DNA of 64,000 nucleotides from NCBI GenBank assembly GCA_964620595.1, contig CAZUHP010000010.1, forward strand, positions 20,360 to 84,359. The letters are read 5' to 3'. The stretch is from Desulfocarbo sp964620595. GTDB lineage: Bacteria; Desulfobacterota; Desulfarculia; Desulfarculales; Desulfarculaceae. This document shows positions 32,845 through 42,099 of the stretch, one piece after another; positions within the stretch are counted from its first letter, which is position 1, and every line of letters starts with the position of its first letter. The translations under genes were made by a program, and so were the position numbers. The notes beneath the pieces are model-generated. The model was not told where the DNA came from and made no database searches. It saw only the letters and a program-made list of their open reading frames with translations.

Positions 32845-34224
32845 GTGCCTGTCAAACCGCAACGACTTGCCGCAAGGACTCTGCGCGCCCTGGCCGTTCT
32901 GGTGGCCGGGGCCTGGTTCCTGGCCGCGCCGGCCGGCCCCGCCCGAGCCGGCAACGTGGCCCTGCCCGCGGGCGCCGTGAGCCTGGACCAGGCCATCGGC
33001 ATGGCACTCGCCTACTCGCCCAACCTCACCGCGGCCAAGGAGGACCTGGCCAGCGCCAGGCACAAGGAAAAAGAGGCCCTGACCTATTTCCTCCCCACCC
33101 TGGCCACCAGCTACTCCTACCAGAAGCGGCAGGACCCGCCGGTCATCCATACCGACCTGGGCACCTTCCAGGCGGGCAACGACCTCACCTATCTCTGGTC
33201 CACCAGCCTGCAGCAACCGGTGTTCACCGGCTTCCGCCTCACCAGCCAGTACCGCCTGGCCGAGCTGGGGGTGGATCTGGCCAACGTCAATCTGGAGCTG
33301 GCCAGGCTGGACGTGGTGCTCAAGGTGAAGGAGGCTTATTTCCAATACTTGAGGGCCCAGAAGGCGTTGAAGGTGGCCAAGCAGGCGGTGGTGCAGCTAA
33401 AGAGCCACCTCAAGGTGGCCCAGGACTTCTACGAGGTGGGCATAATCCCCCTGAACGACGTGCTGAAGACCAAGGTGGAGATGGCCAACGCCCAGCAGAA
33501 GGAGGTGGCGGCCCAGAACCAGGTGGACCTGGCCCGCAGCCGGTTGGCCACCCTGCTGGGCCTGCCGGTGGAAGCGCCGCTCCAGGTGGAGGACATCCTG
33601 CGCTACCAGCCGCTCAGGGTGGAGTTTGCCTGGGCCCGGACCCAGGCCCGCGCCCAGCGCCCCGAACTCAAGGCCCTGGACCTCCGGCTCAAGCAGGCCG
33701 ACTACAGCATCCAGCAGGCCCAGAGCGGCTACTACCCCGAACTCGGCCTGAACGCCACCTACGAGTTCGTCAGCGACTCGCCCGAGCTGGACGACACGCC
33801 CTACTACGACCACACCGGCTGGTTGGTGGGCGCCCAGCTCAAGTGGACCTTCTGGGAATGGGGCCGCACCCGGAACCGGGTGAACCAACGCCGGGCCGCC
33901 AAGCGCAAGCTGGCTGCCCTGCGCCGGGACCTGGAGGACCAGGTGGACCTCCAGGTCAAGCAGGCGGTGCTCTTCCTGCAAGACTCGGCCAAGAACATCG
34001 TCACCGCCAAGACATCCATCGCCCAGGCCGAGGAGAACTACCGCATCACCATGGAGCGCTACCGGGAGCAGCTCACCACCAACACCGAACTGCTGGACGC
34101 CCAGACCCTTTTGACCCAGGCCCAGAACAACTACTACACTGCCCTCACCGTGTACAATATCGCCCAGGCCCGCCTGCTCAGGGCCATGGGGCGCGTCCGG
34201 GGCCTACCCCGGCCGCAGAAATAG
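32845..34224 (+). CDS. TolC-family outer-membrane channel protein
   Basis: A 459-residue protein with signal peptide (residues 1-33, ending GPARAG) and two repeats of the outer-membrane-efflux type. The helical barrel segments are rich in Ala/Gln/Leu (VSLDQAIGMALAYSPNL near the start; QAEENYRITMERYREQLTT with LLDAQTLLTQAQNNYY near the end). The GTG at 32845 is chosen because GGGGGAG lies nine bases upstream and the signal peptide starts there. No inner-membrane pump or adaptor adjoins it, so its partner is elsewhere. Confidence 0.9.
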   Translation: MPVKPQRLAARTLRALAVLVAGAWFLAAPAGPARAGNVALPAGAVSLDQAIGMALAYSPNLTAAKEDLASARHKEKEALTYFLPTLATSYSYQKRQDPPVIHTDLGTFQAGNDLTYLWSTSLQQPVFTGFRLTSQYRLAELGVDLANVNLELARLDVVLKVKEAYFQYLRAQKALKVAKQAVVQLKSHLKVAQDFYEVGIIPLNDVLKTKVEMANAQQKEVAAQNQVDLARSRLATLLGLPVEAPLQVEDILRYQPLRVEFAWARTQARAQRPELKALDLRLKQADYSIQQAQSGYYPELGLNATYEFVSDSPELDDTPYYDHTGWLVGAQLKWTFWEWGRTRNRVNQRRAAKRKLAALRRDLEDQVDLQVKQAVLFLQDSAKNIVTAKTSIAQAEENYRITMERYREQLTTNTELLDAQTLLTQAQNNYYTALTVYNIAQARLLRAMGRVRGLPRPQK

Positions 34225-34253
34225 ATGATATCATGGCGCAGGGGGAAAACCGG

Positions 34254-35090
34254 ATGCACGAAGCCCACGATCCCGAAGCCCTGGCCGAGATAGCCCGGCA
34301 GGTCAGGGTGGACATACTGAAGATGCTCAACCGGGCGGGCTCCGGCCACACCGGCGGCTCGCTCTCGGCGGTGGACATCCTGGTGGCGCTCTTTTTCCAC
34401 CACATGCGCCTGAGCCCGGCCGACGCCTGCTGGCCCCAGCGCGACCGCTTCGTGCTTTCCAAGGGACACGGCGCCCCGGCCCTGTACGCGGTGCTGGCCA
34501 AGCTGGGCTACCTGCGGCCCGACGACCTCATGACCCTGCGCCAGGTCAACTCCTGCCTCCAGGGCCACCCCGACGCCAAGATGTGCACCGGGGTGGAGTG
34601 CTCCACCGGCTCCCTGGGCCAGGGACTGGGCGTGGCCCTGGGCATCGCCCTGGGCCTCAGGCTGGACGGGCTGCCCAGCCGGGTGTACGCGCTGCTGGGC
34701 GACGGCGAGATGCAAGAGGGCCTGGTCTGGGAATCGGCCATGGCCGCGGCCCACTACCGGGCCGCCAACCTCACCGCCGTCTGCGACTGCAACGGCTTGC
34801 AGATCGACGGGCGGGTGGCCGAGGTCATGAACGTGGAGCCCCTGGCCGACAAGTGGCGGGCCTTCGGCTGGAAGGTGCTGGAGACCGACGGCCATGACAT
34901 CCCCGCCATCCTGGCCGCCCTGGAAGAGGCCCGCTCCCATGAAGAGGGCCCCAGCATGATTATCGCCCGCACCGTGAAGGGCAAGGGGGTGTCCATCTTC
35001 GAAGACAAGGCCGAGTATCACGGAGTGGCGCCCAGCGACGAGGAACTCAAGCTGGCCCTGCAAGAGCTGGGGGAGGTGGCCCATGGCTGA
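34254..35090 (+). CDS. Transketolase N-terminal subunit
   Basis: A 278-residue protein with the pyrophosphate-binding half of transketolase. RAGSGHTGGSLSAVDILVAL (near residues 25-44), KGHGAPALYAVLA and the thiamine-diphosphate motif GDGEMQEGLVWE with C-D-C-N-G-L-Q. In split transketolases this pairs with the C-terminal subunit encoded next. The ATG at 34254 follows GGGGGA by eight bases; an ATG at 34233 has no ribosome site. The two genes overlap by eight bases. They interconvert pentose and other sugar phosphates. Confidence 0.92.
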   Translation: MHEAHDPEALAEIARQVRVDILKMLNRAGSGHTGGSLSAVDILVALFFHHMRLSPADACWPQRDRFVLSKGHGAPALYAVLAKLGYLRPDDLMTLRQVNSCLQGHPDAKMCTGVECSTGSLGQGLGVALGIALGLRLDGLPSRVYALLGDGEMQEGLVWESAMAAAHYRAANLTAVCDCNGLQIDGRVAEVMNVEPLADKWRAFGWKVLETDGHDIPAILAALEEARSHEEGPSMIIARTVKGKGVSIFEDKAEYHGVAPSDEELKLALQELGEVAHG

Positions 35091-36024
35091 GGAGTTGGCC
35101 ACCCGGGTGGCCTATGGCGAGGCGCTGTTGGAGCTGGGCCGGAGCAACCAGAAGGTGGTGGTCCTGGACGCCGACCTGTCCGGCTCCACCAAGACCAGGC
35201 TCTTTGCCCGGGAGTTCCCCGAGCGCTTCTTCAACATGGGCGTGGCCGAGCAGGACATGATGGCGGTGGCGGCCGGGCTGTCCCTGGCGGGCAAGATTCC
35301 CTTTGCCAGCACCTTCGCCATCTTCGCCGCGGGCCGGGCCTGGGAGGTCATCCGCCAGTCCATCGCCTACTCGGCGGCCAACGTCAAGATCGTGGCCTCC
35401 CACGGCGGGGTCACCGTGGGCCCGGACGGCGGCAGCCACCAGGCCATCGAGGACCTGGCCCTCATGCGCTGCCTGCCCAACATGATCGTGATCGTGCCCG
35501 CCGACGGGGTGGAGATGAAAAAGGTGGTGCAGACCATCGCCGAGGTGCAGGGCCCCTGCTACGTGCGCGGCGGGCGCATAAAGTTCCCGGTCATCTTCGA
35601 CGAATCCTACGAGTTCCGGGTGGGCATGGGCCACTGCCTGCGGGAAGGCCGGGACGTGACCCTGGCCGCCTGCGGCCTCATGGTGCACCAGGCCCTGGCC
35701 GCGGCCGAGATGCTGGCCGCCGAGCGCATCTCGGCCGAGGTGTTGAACCTGTCCACCATCAAGCCCCTGGACGAAGAGCTTCTCTGCGCCTCGGCCGCCA
35801 AGACCGGCTGCGTGGTCACCTGCGAGGAACACCTGGTGAACGGCGGCCTGGGCGGCGCCTGCGCCGAGGCCCTGGGCGAGCGCTGCCCGGTGCCCCTGGA
35901 GCGCATCGGCGTGCGCGACACCTTCGGCATCTCGGGCCAGCACACCGAGCTGTTGGAATATTTCGGCCTCATGCCGGCCGATATCGTGGCCGCGGCCCAC
36001 AAGGTCATGGGCCGCAAAAAATGA
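35083..36024 (+). CDS. Transketolase C-terminal subunit
   Basis: A 313-residue protein with the pyrimidine-binding domain (FNMGVAEQDMMAVAAGLSLAG near residues 49-69, whose Glu activates thiamine) and the C-terminal transketolase domain (LNLSTIKPLDEELL, TCEEHLVNGGLGGA). It forms the active enzyme with the preceding subunit. The split form is common in anaerobes and archaea and is related to the DXS type of layout. Confidence 0.92.
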   Translation: MAEELATRVAYGEALLELGRSNQKVVVLDADLSGSTKTRLFAREFPERFFNMGVAEQDMMAVAAGLSLAGKIPFASTFAIFAAGRAWEVIRQSIAYSAANVKIVASHGGVTVGPDGGSHQAIEDLALMRCLPNMIVIVPADGVEMKKVVQTIAEVQGPCYVRGGRIKFPVIFDESYEFRVGMGHCLREGRDVTLAACGLMVHQALAAAEMLAAERISAEVLNLSTIKPLDEELLCASAAKTGCVVTCEEHLVNGGLGGACAEALGERCPVPLERIGVRDTFGISGQHTELLEYFGLMPADIVAAAHKVMGRKK

Positions 36025-36055
36025 CCCCCTGCCCCGGCCGGGGCGAAAGGCGTCC

Positions 36056-36718
36056 ATGGTCCTCCTGGAAGGCGTAAGCAAACGCTACCCCGAACGCAGC
36101 CGCCCGGCGCTGGACAATGTCTCCTTGCACGTGCCCCCGGGCCAGTTCCTCTTTCTGACCGGACCCTCGGGCGCGGGCAAGACCACCTTCCTGCGCCTGC
36201 TCTTCGGCGCGGCCTTGCCCACCGCGGGCCGGGTGCGGGTGGGCGGCGCGGACCTGGGCCGCCTCTCCCCCCGCCAGATACCCAGGCTCAGGCGCAAGCT
36301 GGGCGTAATCTTCCAGGACTTCAAGCTCATGCCCGGCCTCAGCGTGTTCGAGAACGTGGCCTTGGCCCTGCGCGTGGCCGGGGTGAAGGGCGCGGCCCTG
36401 GCCGAGCGGGTGGAGGAGGCGCTGGCCCAGGTGGGGCTGGACCAGGTGGCCCAGGCCCGGGCGGACACTCTCTCCGGCGGCGAGCAGCAGCGCGCGGCCA
36501 TTGCCCGCGCCCTGGTGCACCGCCCCGCCCTGGTCCTGGCCGACGAGCCCTCGGGCAACCTGGACCCGGCCAACGCCCTGGAGGTGCTGAAGCTCTTGGC
36601 TGCGGCCCACTCCCGCGGCGCCACCGTCATCCTGGCCACCCATGACCCCACCCTGCTCAAGCTGGTGCGCGGCGCCCGGGTGGTGCGGCTGGAGGCCGGC
36701 CGCCTGGAGGATGCCTGA
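36056..36718 (+). CDS. ftsE: Cell-division ABC ATPase FtsE
   Basis: A 220-residue ABC ATPase. Walker A GPSGAGKTT near residues 36-44, signature LSGGEQQRAAIARAL, Walker B LVLADEPSGNLDP. FDNVSLHV-like spacing and FQDFKLMPGLSVFENV are typical of FtsE. With FtsX it transmits ATP hydrolysis across the membrane to activate cell-wall amidases at the septum. It overlaps ftsX by one base (TGATG) and an EnvC-like gene follows, the classical partner set. Confidence 0.94.
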   Translation: MVLLEGVSKRYPERSRPALDNVSLHVPPGQFLFLTGPSGAGKTTFLRLLFGAALPTAGRVRVGGADLGRLSPRQIPRLRRKLGVIFQDFKLMPGLSVFENVALALRVAGVKGAALAERVEEALAQVGLDQVAQARADTLSGGEQQRAAIARALVHRPALVLADEPSGNLDPANALEVLKLLAAAHSRGATVILATHDPTLLKLVRGARVVRLEAGRLEDA

Positions 36719-37611
36719 TGGGCCGGGCGCCTCGGCGGGGGGCCCTGGTGCGGGCGCTGGGCCAGATGCGCCAGGACCTCTGGCTGCAAGGCGTGGCCAT
36801 CTCCAGCCTGGCCGTGGCCCTGGCCATCGTCTTCGCCTACCTCAACCTGGGCCTCAATCTCTACGGCCTGGTGGAGCGCCTGGCCACCGGCGCCACGGTG
36901 ATGGTGGTGCTGGAGGAAAACGCCGCCCCCGGCCGCGGCCCGGAACTGGCCCGGGAGCTGGCCGGCCAGCCGGAGGTGGTTTCCGCCCGCTTCGTACCCA
37001 AGCAGGAGGCCTTGCGCCGCTTCCGCCGCCAGCTCGGCCCCCGGGTCGGCCTGCTGGAGGGCCTCAGCCGCAACCCCCTGCCCGATGCGGTGGAGTTGCA
37101 GCTCAGGCCTGGGGCCGCGCCGGTGATGGTCCTCACCAACCGGCTGCGGGGCATGGCCGGCGTGGCCGAGGTGGTCACCAGCCGCCCCTGGCTGCACCGG
37201 CTGGAGGAGGCGGCCGGCATCGTGGCCGAGGTGGGCTGGGTGCTGGGGGTGCTGCTCTTTGCGGGGGTGGTGCTGGTGGTGGCCAATACGGTGCGCCTGG
37301 CGGTGTACGTGAGGCGGGAGGAGTTGGAGATCATGGCCCTGGTGGGCGCCTCCAACAGCTACATGCGCCGGCCCTTCCTCTGGGAAACGGCCCTGCAGTC
37401 CCTGGCCGCGGCCGGGCTGGCGGTGCTGCTGGTGTGGGGACTGCTGGCCTATTTCGCCGCCCCGGCCGCCCTGCCCTTGGGCCTGGAGCTTTCCGACCTG
37501 CTGCGCTTCCGGCCCCTGGTGGCGCTGCCTTTCGTGCTGCTGGCCCTGGCCGCCGGCCTGCTGGGCGCCTGGCTGGGCGTGGGCCGGGCCCTGAGGACCC
37601 AACCATGGTGA
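36718..37611 (+). CDS. ftsX: Cell-division protein FtsX
   Basis: A 297-residue membrane protein with four helices and a periplasmic loop after the first (residues about 55-165). ARFVPKQEALRRFRRQLG and NPLPDAVELQLRPG are the usual FtsX loop motifs. The C-terminal helices contain LFAGVVLVVANTVRLAVYVRR and the conserved coupling segment EEIMALVGA-like sequence (ELEIMALVGASNSYMRRPF). It links FtsE to the EnvC-like protein whose gene overlaps it by seven bases. Confidence 0.93.
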   Translation: MGRAPRRGALVRALGQMRQDLWLQGVAISSLAVALAIVFAYLNLGLNLYGLVERLATGATVMVVLEENAAPGRGPELARELAGQPEVVSARFVPKQEALRRFRRQLGPRVGLLEGLSRNPLPDAVELQLRPGAAPVMVLTNRLRGMAGVAEVVTSRPWLHRLEEAAGIVAEVGWVLGVLLFAGVVLVVANTVRLAVYVRREELEIMALVGASNSYMRRPFLWETALQSLAAAGLAVLLVWGLLAYFAAPAALPLGLELSDLLRFRPLVALPFVLLALAAGLLGAWLGVGRALRTQPW

Positions 37612-38729
37612 AGCCCTTCCGACTCGCGCCAGCGCTGACCCTGGCCCTCGTCCTGGCGGCCGCGCCGGCCCCGGCCTTCAACGGCGGCGACTCGCCCCGC
37701 AGCGCCCGCCAGGAACTGCGCCAGCGGCTCACCCTGCTCCTGGAGCGCCACCAGCAGCTCGAGCACACCCTGCAAAGCTCCCGGCAGGAACTGGAGCGCC
37801 TGGCCCGGCGCCGCCAGGAGGCCCTGGACCGGGCCCGCGAGCTGGAGGCCCAGGCGCCCCGCCTGGCCCAGCGCCTGGAGGCGGTGGAGCTGCAACTGCG
37901 CGGGCTGGCCCGCCTGGTGCAGGAGCAGGAGGCCGGTTTCCACCAGAGGCTGCGGGCGCTCTATCTCTACGGTCCCGACGTGAGCGCCGCCCTGTGGGCC
38001 ACCTCCCAGGACTTTGCCGACGCCCTGCAGCGGACCCAGGCCCTGGACCGGCTCCTGGCCGCGGACCGCCGGCGCCTGGACGCCCTCAACCAGCGCCGTA
38101 GCGAACTGGCCGCGCTCAAGGCGGAGCTGGCCTACCGCAAGAACGAGCTGGCCGAAGTGAAGGCCCAGCAGGCCGCCCTGGCCGAGCGCCTGTCCCGGAT
38201 GCAAACGGAGCGCCGGGCCCTTCTGGCCGGGCTTCAGGAGCAGGAGAAGCGACTGGAGGTGTCCATCGCCGCGCTCAGCGAGGCCGAGGCCCGCCTGGCC
38301 CGCACCTTTGCCCTGCCCGGCGCCGCCCCGGCGAGCAAGGAAAGGCCGCCGGCCGCCGGCCCGGGAGTGATGGCGGCCCGGGGGGCGCTCTCCCCGCCGG
38401 TGGAGGGCCGGCTGGTGGGGCGGGGCGGGCCCGGCCGCCGGGGGGTGGTGCTGGCGGCCCGGCCCGGCGCGCCGGTACGCGCCCCCTGGGCCGGCACCGT
38501 GGTCTACGCCGCTCCCCTGGCCGGCTACGGCCGAGTGGTGGTGCTGGACCATGGCCAGCGGGTGCACACGGTGCTGGCCCACCTGGGCGCCCTGTCGGTG
38601 GAAAAGGGCATGCAATGCTACCCGGGCCAGGTGGTGGGCGCGGTGGATGGAACCGGCCGGCTCTACCTGGAGGTGCGCCGGGCCGCCCGCCCGGTGAACC
38701 CGCTCACCTGGCTGCGGCTCAAACCCTGA
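37605..38729 (+). CDS. EnvC-like protein: coiled coil plus degenerate LytM domain
   Basis: A 374-residue exported protein: signal peptide (residues 1-24), long Arg/Gln/Leu-rich coiled coil (about 30-235), Pro/Ala linker, and a C-terminal LytM/M23-like domain (about 265-374). In active M23 peptidases the zinc is held by H-x3-D and H-x-H; here the first motif reads RRGVVLAARPGAPV, and the last reads RLYLEVRR, so the ligands are lost. HTVLAHLGALSVEKG remains. This matches EnvC-type activators that regulate amidases for FtsEX. The ATG at 37605 lies inside the end of ftsX. Confidence 0.88.
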   Translation: MVKPFRLAPALTLALVLAAAPAPAFNGGDSPRSARQELRQRLTLLLERHQQLEHTLQSSRQELERLARRRQEALDRARELEAQAPRLAQRLEAVELQLRGLARLVQEQEAGFHQRLRALYLYGPDVSAALWATSQDFADALQRTQALDRLLAADRRRLDALNQRRSELAALKAELAYRKNELAEVKAQQAALAERLSRMQTERRALLAGLQEQEKRLEVSIAALSEAEARLARTFALPGAAPASKERPPAAGPGVMAARGALSPPVEGRLVGRGGPGRRGVVLAARPGAPVRAPWAGTVVYAAPLAGYGRVVVLDHGQRVHTVLAHLGALSVEKGMQCYPGQVVGAVDGTGRLYLEVRRAARPVNPLTWLRLKP

Positions 38730-38758
38730 TCCAGGCGGGTTTTTGCAGCGCAAGCATC

Positions 38759-38787
38759 TTGAAAACCAAGCAATCCAAGGATAGACT
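38759..38787 (+). promoter_or_regulatory. Promoter of the Ctp protease gene
   Basis: TTGAAA (38759-38764) and TAGACT (38782-38787) are separated by exactly 17 bases, 40 bases before the start codon. It lies in the only AT-rich patch of this gap. Confidence 0.65.
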
Positions 38788-38827
38788 AGATTCTCTTAAA
38801 GGGTCCTAAAGCCGACGGGAGGCATTG

Positions 38828-40201
38828 ATGCGCGCTGGCTTGCGAAAAAGTTTCTTGGTGATCCTGGCCGCCATGGTGATGGCGGCGGCCATGGTTTCGG
38901 TGGTGACCCTCCAACCTGGGGCCAAGGCGGCCAGCGACGACGAGTATCGCCGCATGCGCATCTTCACCGAGGTGCTTTCCGAAATCCAGCGCAAGTACGT
39001 GGAGAAAAAGTCCCCGGACGAGCTGATCACCGAGGCGATCAAGGGCATGGTCTCCAGCCTGGACCCCCACTCGGCCTATCTCACCCCTGACGAGTACAAG
39101 GACCTGCAAATCGAGACCAAGGGCAGCTTCAGCGGGGTGGGCATAGAGATCACCATGCGCGACGGGGTGCTCACCGTGGTCTCGCCCATAGAGGGCACCC
39201 CGGCCTACAAGGCGGGCGTGCAGGCCGGCGACCGCATCATCAAGATCGAGGGCAAGCTCACCAAGGGCATGAGCCTCATGGACGCGGTCAAGGCCATCCG
39301 CGGGCCCAAGGGCAGCAAGGTCACCCTCACCATCCTGCGCGAGGGCGCGGGCCAGCTCAAGGACATCAGCATCGTGCGCGAGCTGATTCCCCTGCGCAGC
39401 GTGCGCTACTACCTGCTGGAGGACGGCTACGGCTACGTGCGGGTGTCCAACTTCCAGGAGGACACCACCGAGGACCTGATCAAGGCGCTCACCGTGCTGC
39501 AAAGCCAGAAGGTGCCCCTCAAGGGCCTGGTCCTGGACCTGCGCAACGACCCGGGCGGCCTGTTGCAGGAGGCCATCAGCGTGGCCGACCAGTTCCTCAC
39601 CAGCGGCGTCATCGTCTCCACCAAGGGCCGGCTGCCCAGCCAGGACATGGTCTTCAAGGCCACCCCCAAGGCCACTGCGGGCAACTACCCCGTGATCTGC
39701 CTTATCAACACCGGCTCGGCCAGCGCCAGCGAGATCGTGGCCGGCGCCCTGCAGGACCACAACCGCGCCGTTATCCTGGGCACCCCCTCCTTTGGCAAGG
39801 GCTCGGTGCAGACCATCATCCCCCTGGAGGACAAGGGAGCCCTCCGCCTGACCACCGCCCGCTACTACACTCCCAACGGGCGGGCCATCCAGGCCAAGGG
39901 CATCAAGCCCGACGTGGTGGTGGCGTTTGAGCCGCCCCAGGACAAGGGCGACAACAAGTCCAAGCTCCAGCAGGCCATCCGCGAGAAGGACCTCACCGGC
40001 GCCATGCCGGCCGAAGAGGACAAGTCCCAGCCGCCAACCGCCAACGGCAAGAGCAGCGACAGCAAGCTCTACATGCCCCCGGACAGGCTGGCCCGGGACA
40101 ACCAGCTCACCCGGGCCCTGGACCTGTTGAAGGCCTGGAAGGTGTTCGAGAAGGTGGTTTCCCACAACGCGGCCCAGGCCAATCGCGCCGCCGCCAAGTA
40201 G
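38828..40201 (+). CDS. C-terminal processing (S41 family) periplasmic protease
   Basis: A 457-residue exported serine protease. Order: signal/anchor (residues 1-34), helical region, PDZ domain (about 95-175: GVGIEITMRDGVLTVVSPIE) and S41 core. The Ser of the Ser-Lys dyad is in TGSASASEIVAGAL near residue 299 and the Lys in FGKGSVQT near residue 323. The C-terminus is a hydrophilic tail. The ATG at 38828 follows GGGAGG; a TTG one codon upstream is also possible. It sits between the EnvC-like gene and a divergent polysaccharide deacetylase, a conserved order of cell-wall genes. Confidence 0.93.
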   Translation: MRAGLRKSFLVILAAMVMAAAMVSVVTLQPGAKAASDDEYRRMRIFTEVLSEIQRKYVEKKSPDELITEAIKGMVSSLDPHSAYLTPDEYKDLQIETKGSFSGVGIEITMRDGVLTVVSPIEGTPAYKAGVQAGDRIIKIEGKLTKGMSLMDAVKAIRGPKGSKVTLTILREGAGQLKDISIVRELIPLRSVRYYLLEDGYGYVRVSNFQEDTTEDLIKALTVLQSQKVPLKGLVLDLRNDPGGLLQEAISVADQFLTSGVIVSTKGRLPSQDMVFKATPKATAGNYPVICLINTGSASASEIVAGALQDHNRAVILGTPSFGKGSVQTIIPLEDKGALRLTTARYYTPNGRAIQAKGIKPDVVVAFEPPQDKGDNKSKLQQAIREKDLTGAMPAEEDKSQPPTANGKSSDSKLYMPPDRLARDNQLTRALDLLKAWKVFEKVVSHNAAQANRAAAK

Positions 40202-40204
40202 CCC

Positions 40205-42042
40205 GTGCCCTCCAGCCGGCAAGGAAAGCTCTTTGGCGGAGCCCGCAAGGAGGCCAACGCCAAGGGGGGCAAGGGAGGCGGCAAGGGGAGCAGCAAGGGA
40301 GGCGCAAAGGCCAGCGCCAAGGGCGGCAAGGGGAGCGGTAAAAAGGGCGCAAAGGGGGGCGCAACGGGGGGCGTAAAGGGGGGCGCAAAGGGGNNNNNNN
40401 NNNNNNNNNNNNNNNNNNNNNNNNNNNNNNNNNNNNNNNNNNNNNNNNNNNNNNNNNNNNNNNNNNNNNNNNNNNNNNNNNNNNNNNNNNNNNAAAGGGG
40501 GGCGCAAAGGGGCGTTCCGCTCCCCGGAAAACCAAGCGGACCACCGGGCGGGCCGCCAAAGGGGGCAAAGGGGGAGCAACGGGGGGCAACAGGCGGGCCG
40601 CCAGGGGGAGCGCCAAGGGGACCGGCCGAGCCAGCCGAAAACGCGGGGAGAAAGGCGCCGGCAAGGTGGCCGCCAAGGCATCATCCAAAAGCAAGCGGCG
40701 CAAGTCGCCCCGCACCACCAGCGTGGCCAAGGCCCGCAAGAAAAGCTCCCTCCGCCTCGGCTCCTCCCGCCGGAGGCGGTGGGGGTTCTTGCTGTGGGGC
40801 GCCTCCGGGCTGGTGGCCCTGGTCCTGCTCCTGTTGTGGAGCTGGGTGCCGGACTCCTCCTACCAGCCTTCCACCGCCTTTTTGAACGGCAAGTCCCCGG
40901 CCGACAGCCCCATAACCTACGAGGAGCCTTTGCCCCGCTCGGCGAGCCCGGCCCCGGACCTCACCGTGGTGGACGAAGCCCTCTTCGCCGCCCTCCGGCG
41001 GGCCGGGGTGCCGCCCCAGGCCACCCACCTGGCCCTGGCCAGCGGGCCGGCCGGCGAGGTCAGCGTGCTCCGGGCCGAGCTGCCCCCTGGCGTGTCCCTG
41101 AAAAAAGTGGCCGCCAGCCTTAAGCAAAGCCTGGCCCGCACCAGGGCCCGCTCCACTTGGCAGGCCACCTCCCGCGGGCGGGAGCTGCTGGTGAGCCTGG
41201 CCGGCCGGCTGACCCACAAAGTCGTCCTCCTGGCGCCCCGCCGGCCCACCCTGCCCCCTCCGGCCCCCCCGTCTCCCCCGGCCCCAGCGCCTTTGCCGGC
41301 CGGCTCGCGCCTGGCCCTGGTCATAGACGACATGGGCTACCAACTCTCCGCGGCCAAGAAGCTCCTGGACCTGGGCCTGCCGATCACCTTCTCCATCCTG
41401 CCCCACGCGCCCTATGGCCGCCAGATAGCCGAAATGGCCCGGCGCCGGGGATTGGAGGTGCTGGTCCACCTGCCCATGGAGCCCCGCGGCTACCCCAAGG
41501 TGAAGCCAGGCCCCGGCGCCCTATTGACCAGCATGAGCCCGGCCCAGCTCCGCCGCACCACCCTGGAGGACCTGGCCACCGTGCCCGGCGCCAGGGGCGC
41601 CAACAACCACATGGGCTCGCGCTTCACCGAGAGCGAGGCCGCCCTGAGGCCGGTGCTGGGAGTGCTGGCGGAAAAGGGCCTGTTCTTCATCGACAGCCTC
41701 ACCTCGCCCAAATCCCGGGCCTATGCCCTGGCCCGCCGCCTGGGCCTGGCCGCGGGAAAGCGCACCATCTTCCTGGACCACGACCCCCGGCTGGCCGCGG
41801 TGCGCCGCCAGTTGCAGCGGCTCATCACCCTGGCCAAGAGCGGGTCCAGGATGGTGGCCATCGGCCACCCCCACCCCGCCACCATCCAGGCCCTGAGCGA
41901 GTTCGCCCCCCGCCTCAAGAAGGAGGTGCGCATGGTGGCGGCCTCGGCCCTGCTCACCGGTCCCTCCCTGGCCCAGCGCCGCAAGGCGGCCGGGACCGCG
42001 GGCAGGGGCGGAGCGCTTGACAGCGCGGCCGCCAGACCCTAG
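40205..42042 (+). CDS. Divergent polysaccharide deacetylase (YibQ-like) with repetitive Lys/Gly N-terminus, interrupted by assembly gap
   Basis: The C-terminal part (from about 41310) is a divergent polysaccharide deacetylase domain: LALVIDDMGYQL, HLPMEPRGYP, GANNHMGSRFTES and GHPHPATIQAL. One transmembrane helix (GFLLWGASGLVALVLLLLWS, near 40786) precedes a Pro-rich region. The N-terminal part, from a GTG at 40205, is a basic KGGAKG-type low-complexity tail. It runs into the N gap and resumes after it in another frame with the same composition. It is read as one gene: the frames join if the true gap length is 2 modulo 3 (100 Ns is a placeholder). The cytoplasmic basic tail probably binds nucleic acid or phospholipid. 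Confidence 0.72.
40262..40625. repeat. GGGGGGCGCAAA repeat flanking the 100-N gap
   Basis: Both gap edges consist of AAAGGGGGGC, GCAAAGGGG and GCAACGGGGGGC units. The gap (40394-40493) is exactly 100 Ns, a scaffolder placeholder, so its true length is unknown. The repeat is coding on both sides. Confidence 0.85.
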
Positions 42043-42099
42043 GGTGAGGGCTGGGACGAGGTAGGATCGGCCTGGCTGACGCGACAGGGAGTGAGTGGC

